Positions 52,191-60,529 are shown, numbered from the stretch's first letter. The stretch: DNA of 64,000 nt from an uncultured Muribaculaceae bacterium (GCA_910579995.1 CAJTWH010000014.1:17432-81431); one strand, 5' to 3'. The notes: generated by a model from the letters alone, not told the origin. Made by a program: numbers and translations.

Positions 52191-52880
52191 TCAGAACTCG
52201 AAATCGTCGTCGGAGGCCGTGGGGTCGACAAAGGGGTTGCTTAGTTTCTTTTTCAGGCGGCGGTAGAACATGCGGCGCGATTCGTTCTGATGATCCCACA
52301 TGTCGGTTGCGCCTTGGTCGGAGGCCTCGAAGGAGAGGTTGTGGCGTATCGACAGCTCGGCTGCCACTTTCTCTACATCCTGATTGGCGCCGATGTAGGT
52401 AAACACCCATCCTTGGCCGCGTTTGGCTTCGATGAGGGCTTTGATTTGCGGGCCGTTGAACTCGCGTGAGCAGTTTTCCTCGCCGTCGGTGATGATTGTC
52501 ACCAGCACCGAGTCGTTGGGCGCCTTTACGGCTTCGATGTCGGCAATGCCGCGGCCTATGGCGTCGTAGAGCGGAGTGCCGCCGCTGGCGCGGTATTGGT
52601 CGCTTGTGATGTCGTGGGCCTGCGAGGCGATGATGTTGTTGTAGATTTTCTTGTGGGAGATTGAAGAGAATGTGCTGAGCGACACGAGCTGGCGTAGCTC
52701 GGGGTTGTCGATTTCGCCTTGTCTGATAGTCTGCAGGGTCTCGTTAAGGCCGTTGAGAGCCTGAGAATAGATGAGCTGCATTGACCCGCTGGCGTCGAGG
52801 ATGATGAGGTTGCGTACTGTGGCGGTACTCTTGGTGTCGGTGGTGGTGCTTTGTCCATTGAGGAGATCGTGAATTTTCAT
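52191..52880 (-). CDS. von Willebrand factor type A domain protein
   Basis: A 229-residue protein made almost entirely of one VWA domain. The metal-ion-dependent adhesion site is intact: DASGS near residue 29, a Thr in GGTPLYDAIG and an Asp in TDGEEN. There is no signal peptide, so it is likely cytoplasmic. The C-terminus is acidic (TASDDDFEF). It follows the putative glycoside hydrolase gene by 3 nt on the same strand, though the two have no evident joint function. Confidence 0.85.
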   Translation of the reverse strand: MKIHDLLNGQSTTTDTKSTATVRNLIILDASGSMQLIYSQALNGLNETLQTIRQGEIDNPELRQLVSLSTFSSISHKKIYNNIIASQAHDITSDQYRASGGTPLYDAIGRGIADIEAVKAPNDSVLVTIITDGEENCSREFNGPQIKALIEAKRGQGWVFTYIGANQDVEKVAAELSIRHNLSFEASDQGATDMWDHQNESRRMFYRRLKKKLSNPFVDPTASDDDFEF

Positions 52881-52883
52881 TTT

Positions 52884-54119
52884 CTATTGTATTGAGTTAG
52901 TCCATCTGTATAGGAGATAATCCCCCGGGGCGAGGTTCATCTTCGGCGACACACAGGAGGCAGGGATGGGCTCGTCGCCGGCGACAATGAAGTCGACACC
53001 AGCTGCTGTCTCTACCGTCACGGCCTGATTGTGGTGCAGGTCGCGGTTCACAATCATCAGATAGTCATAACTTCCGTTGCGCAGATGACTTACGAGCAGT
53101 CCGTCGCCACCGGTCGAGGTGAGCGATTTTATCGCCTCGGGCAGGGCGGAGAGCCTCCGGGTGCCTTCAGGGATACTGTCTCCCGTGTGTGCTGTCATTA
53201 ATACGCAGGAATTTAAAAAATTCGGGGCGAGCGCCTGAATTTCTTTGTTGAGGTCGCGCACAAGCCACCATGAAGTGCCTCTCTCTCCGGCATTTGTGAT
53301 AGGTACATCTTTAGAATCTCCCAAGCCCGGGAACTGCCAGTAGGTGAAATATTGCACACCCTGTGCGCCGTAGGCAAGGTTTGAGAACATCTGCAGGCGC
53401 AGGTGCTCGCGGGTGGCCGCGGGGAAGCTGTAGTGTGCCGTAGAGAGGGCGAAAGCCCAAAAGGGTATCCCGGCCTCGCGTGCGTGCTGCGATATCAGTT
53501 CGAGATTGCGGTAATAGTCGCGGCTTAGCGAAGTGTGCCCGAGCGAGTCGGCGGTGATAGAATAGTGGTCGTAGGAGAGGAAACCCGTGCCGAGCTCGGC
53601 GACATAGCGGCTCACATACTCGTCGTAGTCGGCTGTGCCTGTCATCTGCTCGGGGGCGTAGGTAGGGAAGAGGTTGAGATAAAGAAGATGAGAATCATCC
53701 ACCTCGCGCACGCGGTTTATCTGCCGGGCGAGGGCAGGGTAGTGGTCGGTGTGCGGCTCATCTTTGAAAAAATATCCGGCTAACTGCGGATGTTTGCCAA
53801 TAGTTCCGACAACTGCTTCGGGATTAGCATTGAATTCCTCGCAGCCTGCGATAATCTTTATGCCTGACCCGGCAGAGGCGTCGAGGGCTGCGCGTACCTC
53901 GCTGAGTGAGTCGATGAGAGGAAAAGCAAGGTTGAACCCGCACTCGCGCATTTCGCGGTAGCGCTCAGGTGTCTGGTTTCCCATGCCGCGTATTGCCGAC
54001 CATCCGAGTATCGGGAATTCGTCGCCGGCGGGATTGGTGTATCGGTGCGGTTCGGCGGCATTACCCGCTAAAATGCCGCTCATCAGGGCGATGGCGGCAA
54101 GTGTGGTTTTTAAGCTCAT
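52884..54119 (-). CDS. Putative secreted glycoside hydrolase-like TIM-barrel protein
   Basis: A 411-residue protein with a signal peptide (MSLKTTLAAIALMSGILAGNAA). The body looks like a TIM barrel: FPILGWSAIRG, ECGFNLAFPLID, GIKIIAGCEEF, GYFFKDEPHTDHYPAL and FLSYDHYSI, with acid residues at strand ends (KDEP being a candidate catalytic Glu), and a small C-terminal sandwich. It recalls GH42 or GH5-like proteins of unknown specificity in Bacteroidota. The assignment is by pattern only. It precedes the VWA gene with a 3-nt gap. Confidence 0.68.
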   Translation of the reverse strand: MSLKTTLAAIALMSGILAGNAAEPHRYTNPAGDEFPILGWSAIRGMGNQTPERYREMRECGFNLAFPLIDSLSEVRAALDASAGSGIKIIAGCEEFNANPEAVVGTIGKHPQLAGYFFKDEPHTDHYPALARQINRVREVDDSHLLYLNLFPTYAPEQMTGTADYDEYVSRYVAELGTGFLSYDHYSITADSLGHTSLSRDYYRNLELISQHAREAGIPFWAFALSTAHYSFPAATREHLRLQMFSNLAYGAQGVQYFTYWQFPGLGDSKDVPITNAGERGTSWWLVRDLNKEIQALAPNFLNSCVLMTAHTGDSIPEGTRRLSALPEAIKSLTSTGGDGLLVSHLRNGSYDYLMIVNRDLHHNQAVTVETAAGVDFIVAGDEPIPASCVSPKMNLAPGDYLLYRWTNSIQ

Positions 54120-54138
54120 TTAAATAGATGTTTTATTT

Positions 54139-54257
54139 AAATTTCGATTCCGAAACTTGTTTATTTTAAGTTTAACAGGTTTAAGGAGTTTATACATATC
54201 AAGGTGAATAAACTTTCGAAACGTCATAAACTGCGCTGAAAGCGCTTTAAACCTCAA
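54139..54257 (-). repeat. Composite intergenic repeat (family II), copy 4
   Basis: Between the RelA/SpoT gene and the putative glycoside hydrolase gene. Read on the minus strand: TTGAGGTTTAAAGCGCTTTC, then AGTTTATGACGTTTCGAAAG, then TATAAACTCCTTAAACCTGT, then AAATAAACAAG and the palindrome AAGTTTCGGAATCGAAATTT. It aligns along its length with the copy at 60361-60515. Confidence 0.78.
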
Positions 54258-54261
54258 TTAT

Positions 54262-56127
54262 TTACAGGCGTTTCACAGTGTCGACGCCTTCGATATTCGA
54301 TATGTGGGTGATTATTGACTGCAGTTCCTCGTAGGAGTGTACGCCAAGAGTTATTGTCACTGTCACGATTGAATCTTTCGTCGAGGTGTTGAAGCTCTCC
54401 ATTGCCAGATGGAGCTGGTTGGTGATGGAGTCTACAAGGTCGATGAAGAGATGATAGCGGTCTACGGCTGTGATTACGATAGTCTGCGAATATAGGGTGT
54501 TGTCGGGCGTGTAGTCTACGGCACGTATGCAGTCGCCGTGCTGCGATGCTTGGCTTACGGCCACTTTGCAGTCGCGTTTGTGTATAGTGATATGGCCTCG
54601 CTCGTCGGCGAAGCCTATCACCTCGTCGCCGGGTATGGGCATGCAGCATGGGCAGCGGGTATATCCCGGGCGCGGCAAGCTGTCGAGATACTCCTCTATG
54701 GCCTTGCGGGCCTTGTAGGTGACTACGCTGTCGAGCCAGTCGCGGCGCGGCCGCACATCGGGGTCGGTGAAAATCTCCACCACGTCGCCGCGGCGCAGAG
54801 GTGCTTTTATCGACGAGAGGAAGCCGTTGACGCGGGCATATTTTGCCCGGTTGCCCAAGGCTCCGTCTACCTCGTAGGCGAAGTCGAGCACAGTCGATTT
54901 CTGAGGCAACACAACGGGGCGTCCCTTGGGTGTGAAGGTCATGATATCGTCGTTGTAGAACGCCGTGACGACTTTTTCGATAAACTCCGTGCCCTCTGTG
55001 CCCTCCGATTCGCGCAGCACGGTGCGGAATTTCTCGAGCCAGCGGCGGATATTGTCGTCGTCGCGGTCGGCCACGCAGCCCAATCGCGAGTTCATCACCA
55101 TGCGTCGGCTGCTGATATGCACTTCCTGCCATCTGCCGAAGTCGGCCAACAGCTTCACATGGAAGCTCTGATAGCCGTTTTCCTTGGGCGAATCGATATA
55201 ATTCGATATGCCGCCGGGTTTCTCCTTGAAAGTGTCGGTGAGCACCGAGTAAATCTCCAGAGCCATGGCTTTCTCGCTCATGCCCTCGGGCGTGTCGTAG
55301 ACGATTTCGGTGAAGTGGCGGTATTTGAGATGGTTGAAGTCGTCGCCGAATTTGTGCATTTTGCGCCAGATACTGTAGGGCTCGCGGTATTCTACAGTCA
55401 CTTCGGTTTGTATGCCGGCGTCGGCGAGGGTCTGATATATCTGTTTGCGGAAGCGCTCGAGGCGTTCGGCCTGCGCGGCCTCGTCTTGCTCAGTGAGGCG
55501 TTTTATCTCGTCGTATTCATGCGGGCAGCGGAAGCGGAAACTGAGATTCTCAAGCTCGGTCTTGATATGGTAGAGGCCGAGGCGGTTGGCCAGCGGGGCA
55601 TAGAAATAGTCGGTCTCGCCGGCGATTTTCATCTGCTTGTCGGCGCGCATTGCCGCAAGGGTGCGCATGTTGTGGAGGCGGTCGGCGAGCTTGATGAGCA
55701 ATGGGCGCACGTCGTACTGCACCGACGCCAACATCTGCCTGAAATTATCTACCTGCAGCGAGGCGTCGTAGTGTTCTTTCTTCTGCTTTGTCACCACCCC
55801 TACGAGAAAAGCCACGTCGTCGCCGAAGCGCTCGCGTATCTCTTCAATTGAGTGCGGGGTGTCTTCAACCACATCATGCAGGAATGCCGCCATCACGGGG
55901 TTGACATCGAGGTGCATATCGTCGGCGGCGATGGTGGCCACGGCAATGGGGTGCAATATGTAGGGCTCGCCCCCTTTGCGCCGCTGTGGAGCGTGAGCCT
56001 CGCGGGCGAGGGCAAAGGCGTCGCGCAGACGCGCCATATCTTCGCTGCTGCAGCGGTCTTTCATCAGGTCGAACACGTGCTCGGCACGTTCGTCGATAAT
56101 TTTATTGTAGTCGGGGGCGTTTTCCAT
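54262..56127 (-). CDS. RelA/SpoT homologue, probably hydrolase-only
   Basis: A 621-residue RSH protein with HD hydrolase (about 25-185), synthetase-like (about 230-350), TGS (about 395-455) and ACT (about 545-621) regions; long RSH proteins are usually 700-750. The hydrolase motif is intact (His59, HD at 84-85, ED at 88-89, KLADRLHNMRT). In the synthetase region the residues that should be RxK are Glu246 and Arg248, the catalytic DxxAxR positions read Tyr269, Phe272 and Glu274, and the EVQIR-like segment reads EVHIS. Synthesis of (p)ppGpp is therefore unlikely, hydrolysis likely. It may act opposite another synthetase elsewhere in the genome. Confidence 0.88.
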   Translation of the reverse strand: MENAPDYNKIIDERAEHVFDLMKDRCSSEDMARLRDAFALAREAHAPQRRKGGEPYILHPIAVATIAADDMHLDVNPVMAAFLHDVVEDTPHSIEEIRERFGDDVAFLVGVVTKQKKEHYDASLQVDNFRQMLASVQYDVRPLLIKLADRLHNMRTLAAMRADKQMKIAGETDYFYAPLANRLGLYHIKTELENLSFRFRCPHEYDEIKRLTEQDEAAQAERLERFRKQIYQTLADAGIQTEVTVEYREPYSIWRKMHKFGDDFNHLKYRHFTEIVYDTPEGMSEKAMALEIYSVLTDTFKEKPGGISNYIDSPKENGYQSFHVKLLADFGRWQEVHISSRRMVMNSRLGCVADRDDDNIRRWLEKFRTVLRESEGTEGTEFIEKVVTAFYNDDIMTFTPKGRPVVLPQKSTVLDFAYEVDGALGNRAKYARVNGFLSSIKAPLRRGDVVEIFTDPDVRPRRDWLDSVVTYKARKAIEEYLDSLPRPGYTRCPCCMPIPGDEVIGFADERGHITIHKRDCKVAVSQASQHGDCIRAVDYTPDNTLYSQTIVITAVDRYHLFIDLVDSITNQLHLAMESFNTSTKDSIVTVTITLGVHSYEELQSIITHISNIEGVDTVKRL

Positions 56128-56270
56128 TGCTCGTAGTTTTTTTTCTATGGGTACGCAAATTTACATATTTTTTCGGCTTTTATGAAATTTTTACCATAGC
56201 ATACAGCCGTTTGTAAGTTTAAAAAATGTGAAATAATGATATCGGCGATTCGGCGTTTGCAAATTATGCG

Positions 56271-56278
56271 TAAATTTG
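56271..56278 (+). promoter_or_regulatory. -7 box of the thiamine operon
   Basis: TAAATTTG matches TAnnTTTG just ahead of the TPP riboswitch. The nearest TTG (56257-56259) is only 11 nt upstream, so the -33 element is unclear. Confidence 0.5.
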
Positions 56279-56285
56279 CGCAGAC

Positions 56286-56364
56286 ACAAGAGGGGTGCCT
56301 GCTGCTGCGGGCTGAGATCATACCCTATGAACTTGAAGCGGTCAGTACCGCCGTAAGGACTTGT
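56286..56364 (+). promoter_or_regulatory. TPP riboswitch (THI element)
   Basis: The outer P1 stem is ACAAG/CTTGT (56286-56290 with 56360-56364). The core TPP-sensing parts are present: GGGGTGCC, GGGCTGAGATCATACCC, TGAACTTGAAGCGG, CAGTACCGCCG and AAGGA. It should bind thiamine pyrophosphate and repress the downstream thi genes when TPP is high. Confidence 0.93.
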
Positions 56365-56370
56365 TCGTAG

Positions 56371-56406
56371 TCGCATTGCACCTTTCGGATTTTATTTGTA
56401 ATGCGA
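56371..56406 (+). promoter_or_regulatory. Start-codon-adjacent hairpin of the riboswitch expression platform
   Basis: TCGCATTGCA (56371-56380) can pair with TGTAATGCGA (56397-56406), 10 bp with one G-T pair; the stem ends 1 nt before the thiS ATG (56408). This could block initiation and suggests control of translation rather than of transcription, since no terminator is seen. Confidence 0.6.
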
Positions 56407-56407
56407 T

Positions 56408-56608
56408 ATGAAAATTTACATCAATCACAAGGAATATGAAGTTGCCGAGGGCTCTACGCTCGCTCAAGTGCTTGCTGCGCAAGGTCTTGACGGTGCGGGC
56501 TACGCCGTTGCCATCGGCTCGAAAGTGGTGCGCCGTGACGACCGCGCCTCGACAGTCTTGTCTGACGGCGACCGGATTACCGTAATCAAAGCCGTCTGCG
56601 GAGGATGA
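56408..56608 (+). CDS. thiS: Sulfur carrier protein ThiS
   Basis: A 66-residue ubiquitin-like carrier (MKIYINHKEYEVAEGSTLAQ) ending in GG (AVCGG). ThiF adenylates this end and the thiocarboxylate made there gives sulfur to ThiG for the thiazole ring. The ATG directly follows the riboswitch hairpin. It overlaps the next gene by 4 nt. Confidence 0.95.
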   Translation: MKIYINHKEYEVAEGSTLAQVLAAQGLDGAGYAVAIGSKVVRRDDRASTVLSDGDRITVIKAVCGG

Positions 56609-57780
56609 TTGCGCGCATAGTCATCACCCGGCCTGAATTTTCCGCAGGCGAGGCCGAGGCCATAGTGCGTATGCTTGGAGAGGGTGCAGAGAGGGTGCAT
56701 ATCCGCAAGCCCGGAGCCGATGAGGCTGATGTCGAGGCGCTTGTGGCAGCCATTCCTGCCGACTTGCGCCCACGGCTGAGCATACACGACTTCGCCGGAG
56801 TGGCGCGCAGATACGGCTGCGGCTTTCATCTCAACAGCCGTGTGCCGCAGCGGCCGGAGGGTATTGCCGGGCCGCTGAGCCGTTCGTGCCATTCTTTCAG
56901 TGAGTTGGCTCAGGCTGAAGATGTCGATTATATGTTTCTCAGCCCTGTTTTCGACAGTATATCAAAGCCCGGCTACGGCAGTAGATTCTCGACAGAAGAA
57001 CTGCGCGAGGCTGCAGGCAAAGGCTTGATAAACGCTAAAGTCTATGCCCTCGGCGGCGTAGACCCGTCGAGATTCGCCGAGCTCGAGGCCTTGGGCTTCG
57101 GAGGCGTTGCGCTTCTCGGGGCGGCATGGCAGCCGGTAGACCGCGAGAAATTCCGGCTTCAGTTTATAACCCAAGGCGATGGCGCCGAAGAAATCGAACG
57201 CGAGGTGCGGGCTGCTCTCGCCGGCGGGTGCCGGTGGGTGCAGCTGAGGATGAAAGACGCCTCCGCGGCAGATATCATCGCCGCAGCCGCGCGCGTGCAG
57301 CCTCTGTGTGCCGCCGCCGGTGCCGTATTTTTGCTCGACGACCATGTAGAACTTGTAGAGACTACCCGTGCGCACGGCGTGCATTTGGGCAAAAACGACA
57401 TGCCTGTAGACCGCGCACGCGCCATTCTCGGCCCCGGCTATATAGTTGGGGCTACAGCCAATACATTCGACGACATCAGCCGCAACGCCGCCCTCGGAGC
57501 GTCGTATATCGGTCTCGGGCCGCTGCGCTTCACCACAACGAAGAAAAACCTCAGCCCGGTTCTGGGCTATGAGGGCTATGCTGATATCCTCGGCCGCTGC
57601 CGCGAGGCCGGCATACAATTGCCTGTCGTGGCCATCGGCGGAATCACCCCGGCAGATATCGCGCCGCTTGCAGAATGTGGCGTCGCAGGTGTGGCCGTGT
57701 CAGGAGCGATATCAAAAGCCGAAGACCCGTCTGCGGCTGCCCTCGAATTTATAAAAATCTTAAAACATAAAATATCATGA
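56605..57780 (+). CDS. thiE: TenI-ThiE two-domain fusion (thiamine phosphate synthase)
   Basis: A 391-residue protein made of two ThiE/TenI-type TIM barrels. Residues 1-185 are TenI-like (RVHIRKPG, SIHDF, FHLNSR, SCHSFSEL, YMFLSPVFDSISKPGYG, YALGGV). Residues 186-391 are ThiE-like, with WVQLRMKD, LLDDHVELVETTRAHGVHLG, GATANTFDD, YIGLGPLRFTTTKKN and VAIGGITP, which match the thiamine phosphate synthase active site. TenI proteins aromatise thiazole tautomers; ThiE joins HMP-PP to thiazole phosphate. Here the two are on one chain, which may channel the thiazole product. It overlaps thiS and thiG by ATGA. Confidence 0.9.
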   Translation: MIARIVITRPEFSAGEAEAIVRMLGEGAERVHIRKPGADEADVEALVAAIPADLRPRLSIHDFAGVARRYGCGFHLNSRVPQRPEGIAGPLSRSCHSFSELAQAEDVDYMFLSPVFDSISKPGYGSRFSTEELREAAGKGLINAKVYALGGVDPSRFAELEALGFGGVALLGAAWQPVDREKFRLQFITQGDGAEEIEREVRAALAGGCRWVQLRMKDASAADIIAAAARVQPLCAAAGAVFLLDDHVELVETTRAHGVHLGKNDMPVDRARAILGPGYIVGATANTFDDISRNAALGASYIGLGPLRFTTTKKNLSPVLGYEGYADILGRCREAGIQLPVVAIGGITPADIAPLAECGVAGVAVSGAISKAEDPSAAALEFIKILKHKIS

Positions 57781-58547
57781 GTGAATTAGTGATAGGCGGC
57801 CGCACATTCGGTTCGCGCCTCTTTGTAGGTACCGGAAAATTTTCGAGCAACGCCCTGATGGAAGCCGCAATCAAAGCGTCGGCCACTGAGATGGTCACTG
57901 TAGCGATGAAACGCGTCGACATGACCGACCCCCACGCCGACGATATGCTTCATCATGTGGTGGCCGACAATATACAGCTTCTGCCCAACACCTCAGGCGT
58001 GCGCAATGCCGAGGAGGCAGTGCTCGCCGCCAACCTCGCCCGCGAGGCTTTCGGCACAAACTTCATCAAACTCGAGATTCATCCCGACCCCAAATATCTC
58101 TTTCCTGACCCGGTAGAGACACTCAAGGCTACCGAAGAACTTGTAAAACAAGGTTTTGTAGTGCTGCCATATATACAGGCCGACCCTGTGCTTTGCAAGC
58201 GCCTTGAAGATGTGGGCACAGCCGCCGTCATGCCTCTCGCCGCTCCTATAGGCACCAACAAAGGCTTGGTGACCCGCGAGTTGCTGAGCATTATCATAGA
58301 GGAGAGCAACGTGCCGGTCGTAGTCGACGCCGGGCTCGGAGCACCGTCGCATGCCGCCGAGGCAATGGAGATGGGCGCCGACGCCGTGCTTGTCAATACA
58401 GCTATCGCCGTGGCCGGCGACCCTGTGGCTATGGCCGACGCTTTCCGCATTGCCGTAATAGCAGGCCGCATGGCCTACGAGGCAGGTTTGGGCGGTGTAT
58501 GCTCAGGAGCGCAGGCAAGCAGTCCGTTAACTTCATTCCTTGACTGA
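57777..58547 (+). CDS. thiG: Thiazole synthase ThiG
   Basis: A 256-residue ThiG. Motifs are RLFVGTGKFSS, VTVAMKRVDMTD, LLPNTSGVRNAEEAV, the Schiff-base segment FIKLEIHPDPKYLFPDPVET, GTNKGLVT and GADAVLVNTAIAVAGDP. It makes the thiazole phosphate carboxylate from DXP, the ThiS thiocarboxylate and dehydroglycine. It overlaps the upstream gene by ATGA. The thiH ATG lies 4 nt after its stop. Confidence 0.95.
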   Translation: MSELVIGGRTFGSRLFVGTGKFSSNALMEAAIKASATEMVTVAMKRVDMTDPHADDMLHHVVADNIQLLPNTSGVRNAEEAVLAANLAREAFGTNFIKLEIHPDPKYLFPDPVETLKATEELVKQGFVVLPYIQADPVLCKRLEDVGTAAVMPLAAPIGTNKGLVTRELLSIIIEESNVPVVVDAGLGAPSHAAEAMEMGADAVLVNTAIAVAGDPVAMADAFRIAVIAGRMAYEAGLGGVCSGAQASSPLTSFLD

Positions 58548-58551
58548 CGCC

Positions 58552-59661
58552 ATGTTTTCAGAAGAGTTAAAACAATACGATTGGGAGGCGACTACGGCGG
58601 CAATCGCCGCCAAGACCGACGCCGATGTGCGCCGCGCCCTCGCCAAGACGCGCCCCGACATCGATGATTTCATGGCGCTCATATCGCCTGCCGCCGCCCC
58701 ATATCTCGAGACAATGGCGGCGCGCAGCCGTGCGCTCACGCAGAAACGCTTCGGCAAGGTGATATCGATGTATATTCCCATGTATATCACCAATTCATGC
58801 ACCAACTCGTGTGTCTATTGCGGCTTTAACCGCCACAATGCTTTCAAGCGCGTGATCCTCAAGCCGGAGCAGATCAAAGACGAGTGCGAGGCCATACGCC
58901 GCCTCGGCCCGTTCGAGAACCTGCTCATTGTCACCGGTGAGAACCCCGTCGCTGCCGGTACTGATTATATAGAGAATGCCCTGCGTGTGTGCCGCCCCTA
59001 TTTCAACAACCTCACTATGGAGGTAATGCCGCTCTCGGCCGAGGATTATGAGCGCCTCACACATGCCGGACTCAACGGCGTGGTGTGCTTTCAGGAGACA
59101 TACCACCGCGAGAGATATAAGGTATACCATCCTGCCGGGCAGAAATCCGACTTCGAGTGGCGCGTCAACGGCTTCGACCGCATGGGGCAGGCCGGAGTGC
59201 ACAAGATTGGCATGGGCGTGCTTATCGGCCTTGAAGACTGGCGCACCGACGTCACCATGATGGCGCGTCATCTTCGCTATCTGCGCAAACATTACTGGCA
59301 GACGCGCTACAGCGTCAATTTCCCGCGTATGAGGCCGTCGGAGAGCGGTTTTCAGCCCAATGTGGTGATGAGCGACCGCGAGCTGGCACAGCTCATCTTC
59401 GCCTTCCGCATATTCGACAACGATGTCGATATCTCCGTATCGACCCGCGAAAACCCCACATTCCGAAATAACATCGCCACCCTCGGGGCTACATCGATGA
59501 GCGCCGGCAGCAAGACCGAGCCGGGCGGCTATCACACATATCCGCAGGCTCTCGAGCAATTCGCTGTGAGCGACGAGCGCACCCCCGCCGAGGTGGCCGA
59601 CGCAATCCGCGCCGTCGGATACGAACCGGTGTGGAAAGACTGGGATAAGATTTTTGACTGA
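58552..59661 (+). CDS. thiH: 2-iminoacetate synthase ThiH
   Basis: A 369-residue radical SAM enzyme with the CX3CX2C cluster site CTNSCVYC (Cys83, Cys87, Cys90). It cleaves tyrosine to dehydroglycine for ThiG, the anaerobic route, which fits a gut anaerobe. The ATG at 58552 is chosen over a TTG at 58540 that overlaps thiG. Confidence 0.93.
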   Translation: MFSEELKQYDWEATTAAIAAKTDADVRRALAKTRPDIDDFMALISPAAAPYLETMAARSRALTQKRFGKVISMYIPMYITNSCTNSCVYCGFNRHNAFKRVILKPEQIKDECEAIRRLGPFENLLIVTGENPVAAGTDYIENALRVCRPYFNNLTMEVMPLSAEDYERLTHAGLNGVVCFQETYHRERYKVYHPAGQKSDFEWRVNGFDRMGQAGVHKIGMGVLIGLEDWRTDVTMMARHLRYLRKHYWQTRYSVNFPRMRPSESGFQPNVVMSDRELAQLIFAFRIFDNDVDISVSTRENPTFRNNIATLGATSMSAGSKTEPGGYHTYPQALEQFAVSDERTPAEVADAIRAVGYEPVWKDWDKIFD

Positions 59662-59662
59662 T

Positions 59663-60361
59663 ATGAATCCTGAACGATACACCCGGCAGACTATGCTCGC
59701 CGGTTTTGGCGACGCCGGCCAGAGACTCTTGGCCTCAAAGCGCGTGATAGTGATAGGGGCCGGCGGTCTTGGCTCGGCGGCCTTGGTTTATCTCGCCGGA
59801 GCCGGGGTTGGGCATATCACCATTGTCGACGCCGATGTGGTGAGCCTGAGCAACCTCCAGCGACAGGTGCTCTACAGCGAGGCGCAGGTAGGAGAGTCAA
59901 AGGCAGCCCATGCCGCCGCAAGGCTGAGGGAACTCAACAGTGAAGTCGAGGTTGAGGCCGTCGCCCGATTTCTGACTGCAGAGAATGCCGAGGCGCTTAT
60001 CGCCGGCCACGACCTGCTTCTCGACTGCACCGACAACTTCGTCACGCGCTACCTCATCGACGACGCCTGCGCCGCCATCGGTACGCCATGGGTCTATGCC
60101 TCGATAGGGGAGTTTGCCGGGCAGTTGGCTGTATTCAACGGTGCGGCGGGCACACGCTACCGCGACCTCTACGGCGAGCGCGAGGAACTGTGCGGCCGCC
60201 CCAAGCCTGTGCTCGGTGTGCTTGGCGCCGTAGCCGGAGTGATGGGAGCAATGCAGGCCGGCGAGGCAGTGAAATATATGCTTGGCCTCGGCGAGAACCT
60301 CGACGGACGCCTCTTCACCATCGACCTGCTCTCGTATAATACAATGACAATAAATATCTGA
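59663..60361 (+). CDS. thiF: ThiF/MoeB/HesA-family adenylyltransferase
   Basis: A 232-residue E1-like enzyme: MNPERYTRQTMLAGFGDAGQ, GAGGLGSAALVYLAGAGVGH, the nucleotide-binding DADVVSLSNLQRQVLY and LLLDCTDNFVTRYLIDDAC. It should adenylate the ThiS C-terminus. The two CxxC zinc-binding pairs of E. coli ThiF are not seen; only one Cys lies in that region (ELCGRPKP). ATG 59663 follows the thiH stop by 1 nt. Confidence 0.9.
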   Translation: MNPERYTRQTMLAGFGDAGQRLLASKRVIVIGAGGLGSAALVYLAGAGVGHITIVDADVVSLSNLQRQVLYSEAQVGESKAAHAAARLRELNSEVEVEAVARFLTAENAEALIAGHDLLLDCTDNFVTRYLIDDACAAIGTPWVYASIGEFAGQLAVFNGAAGTRYRDLYGEREELCGRPKPVLGVLGAVAGVMGAMQAGEAVKYMLGLGENLDGRLFTIDLLSYNTMTINI

Positions 60362-60515
60362 TTCAATTTTTGTAAATTGCCTTGCAATTTACAAAAATTG
60401 AGGTTTAAAGCGCTTTCAGCGCAGTTTACGCAATTTAAAGGTTTAGGTTTACGTGTATACATAAACTTATTAAACCTCTTAAACTCAAAATAAACAAGTT
60501 CCGCTTGCGGAACTT
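60361..60515 (+). repeat. Composite intergenic repeat (family II), copy 2
   Basis: Fills the thiF-tenA spacer. It opens with a long palindrome (TTTTTGTAAATTGC-CTT-GCAATTTACAAAAA), then the core GGTTTAAAGCGCTTTCAGCG and CAGTTTACG, then TAAACCTCTTAAACTCAAAA and TAAACAAG, and ends in AAGTTCCGCTTGCGGAACTT (60496-60515). In the end palindrome both arms differ from copy 1 at one paired position (T-A replaced by C-G). Confidence 0.8.
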
Positions 60516-60529
60516 AAACATCTGATTCT

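Noticed and set aside
54538..55851. 437-codon plus-strand open frame opposite the RelA/SpoT gene
   Set aside because: Antisense to a conserved multi-domain gene; no recognisable motif of its own.
56191..56376. 61-codon minus-strand open frame across the TPP riboswitch
   Set aside because: It is antisense to the riboswitch, and its length is explained by chance.
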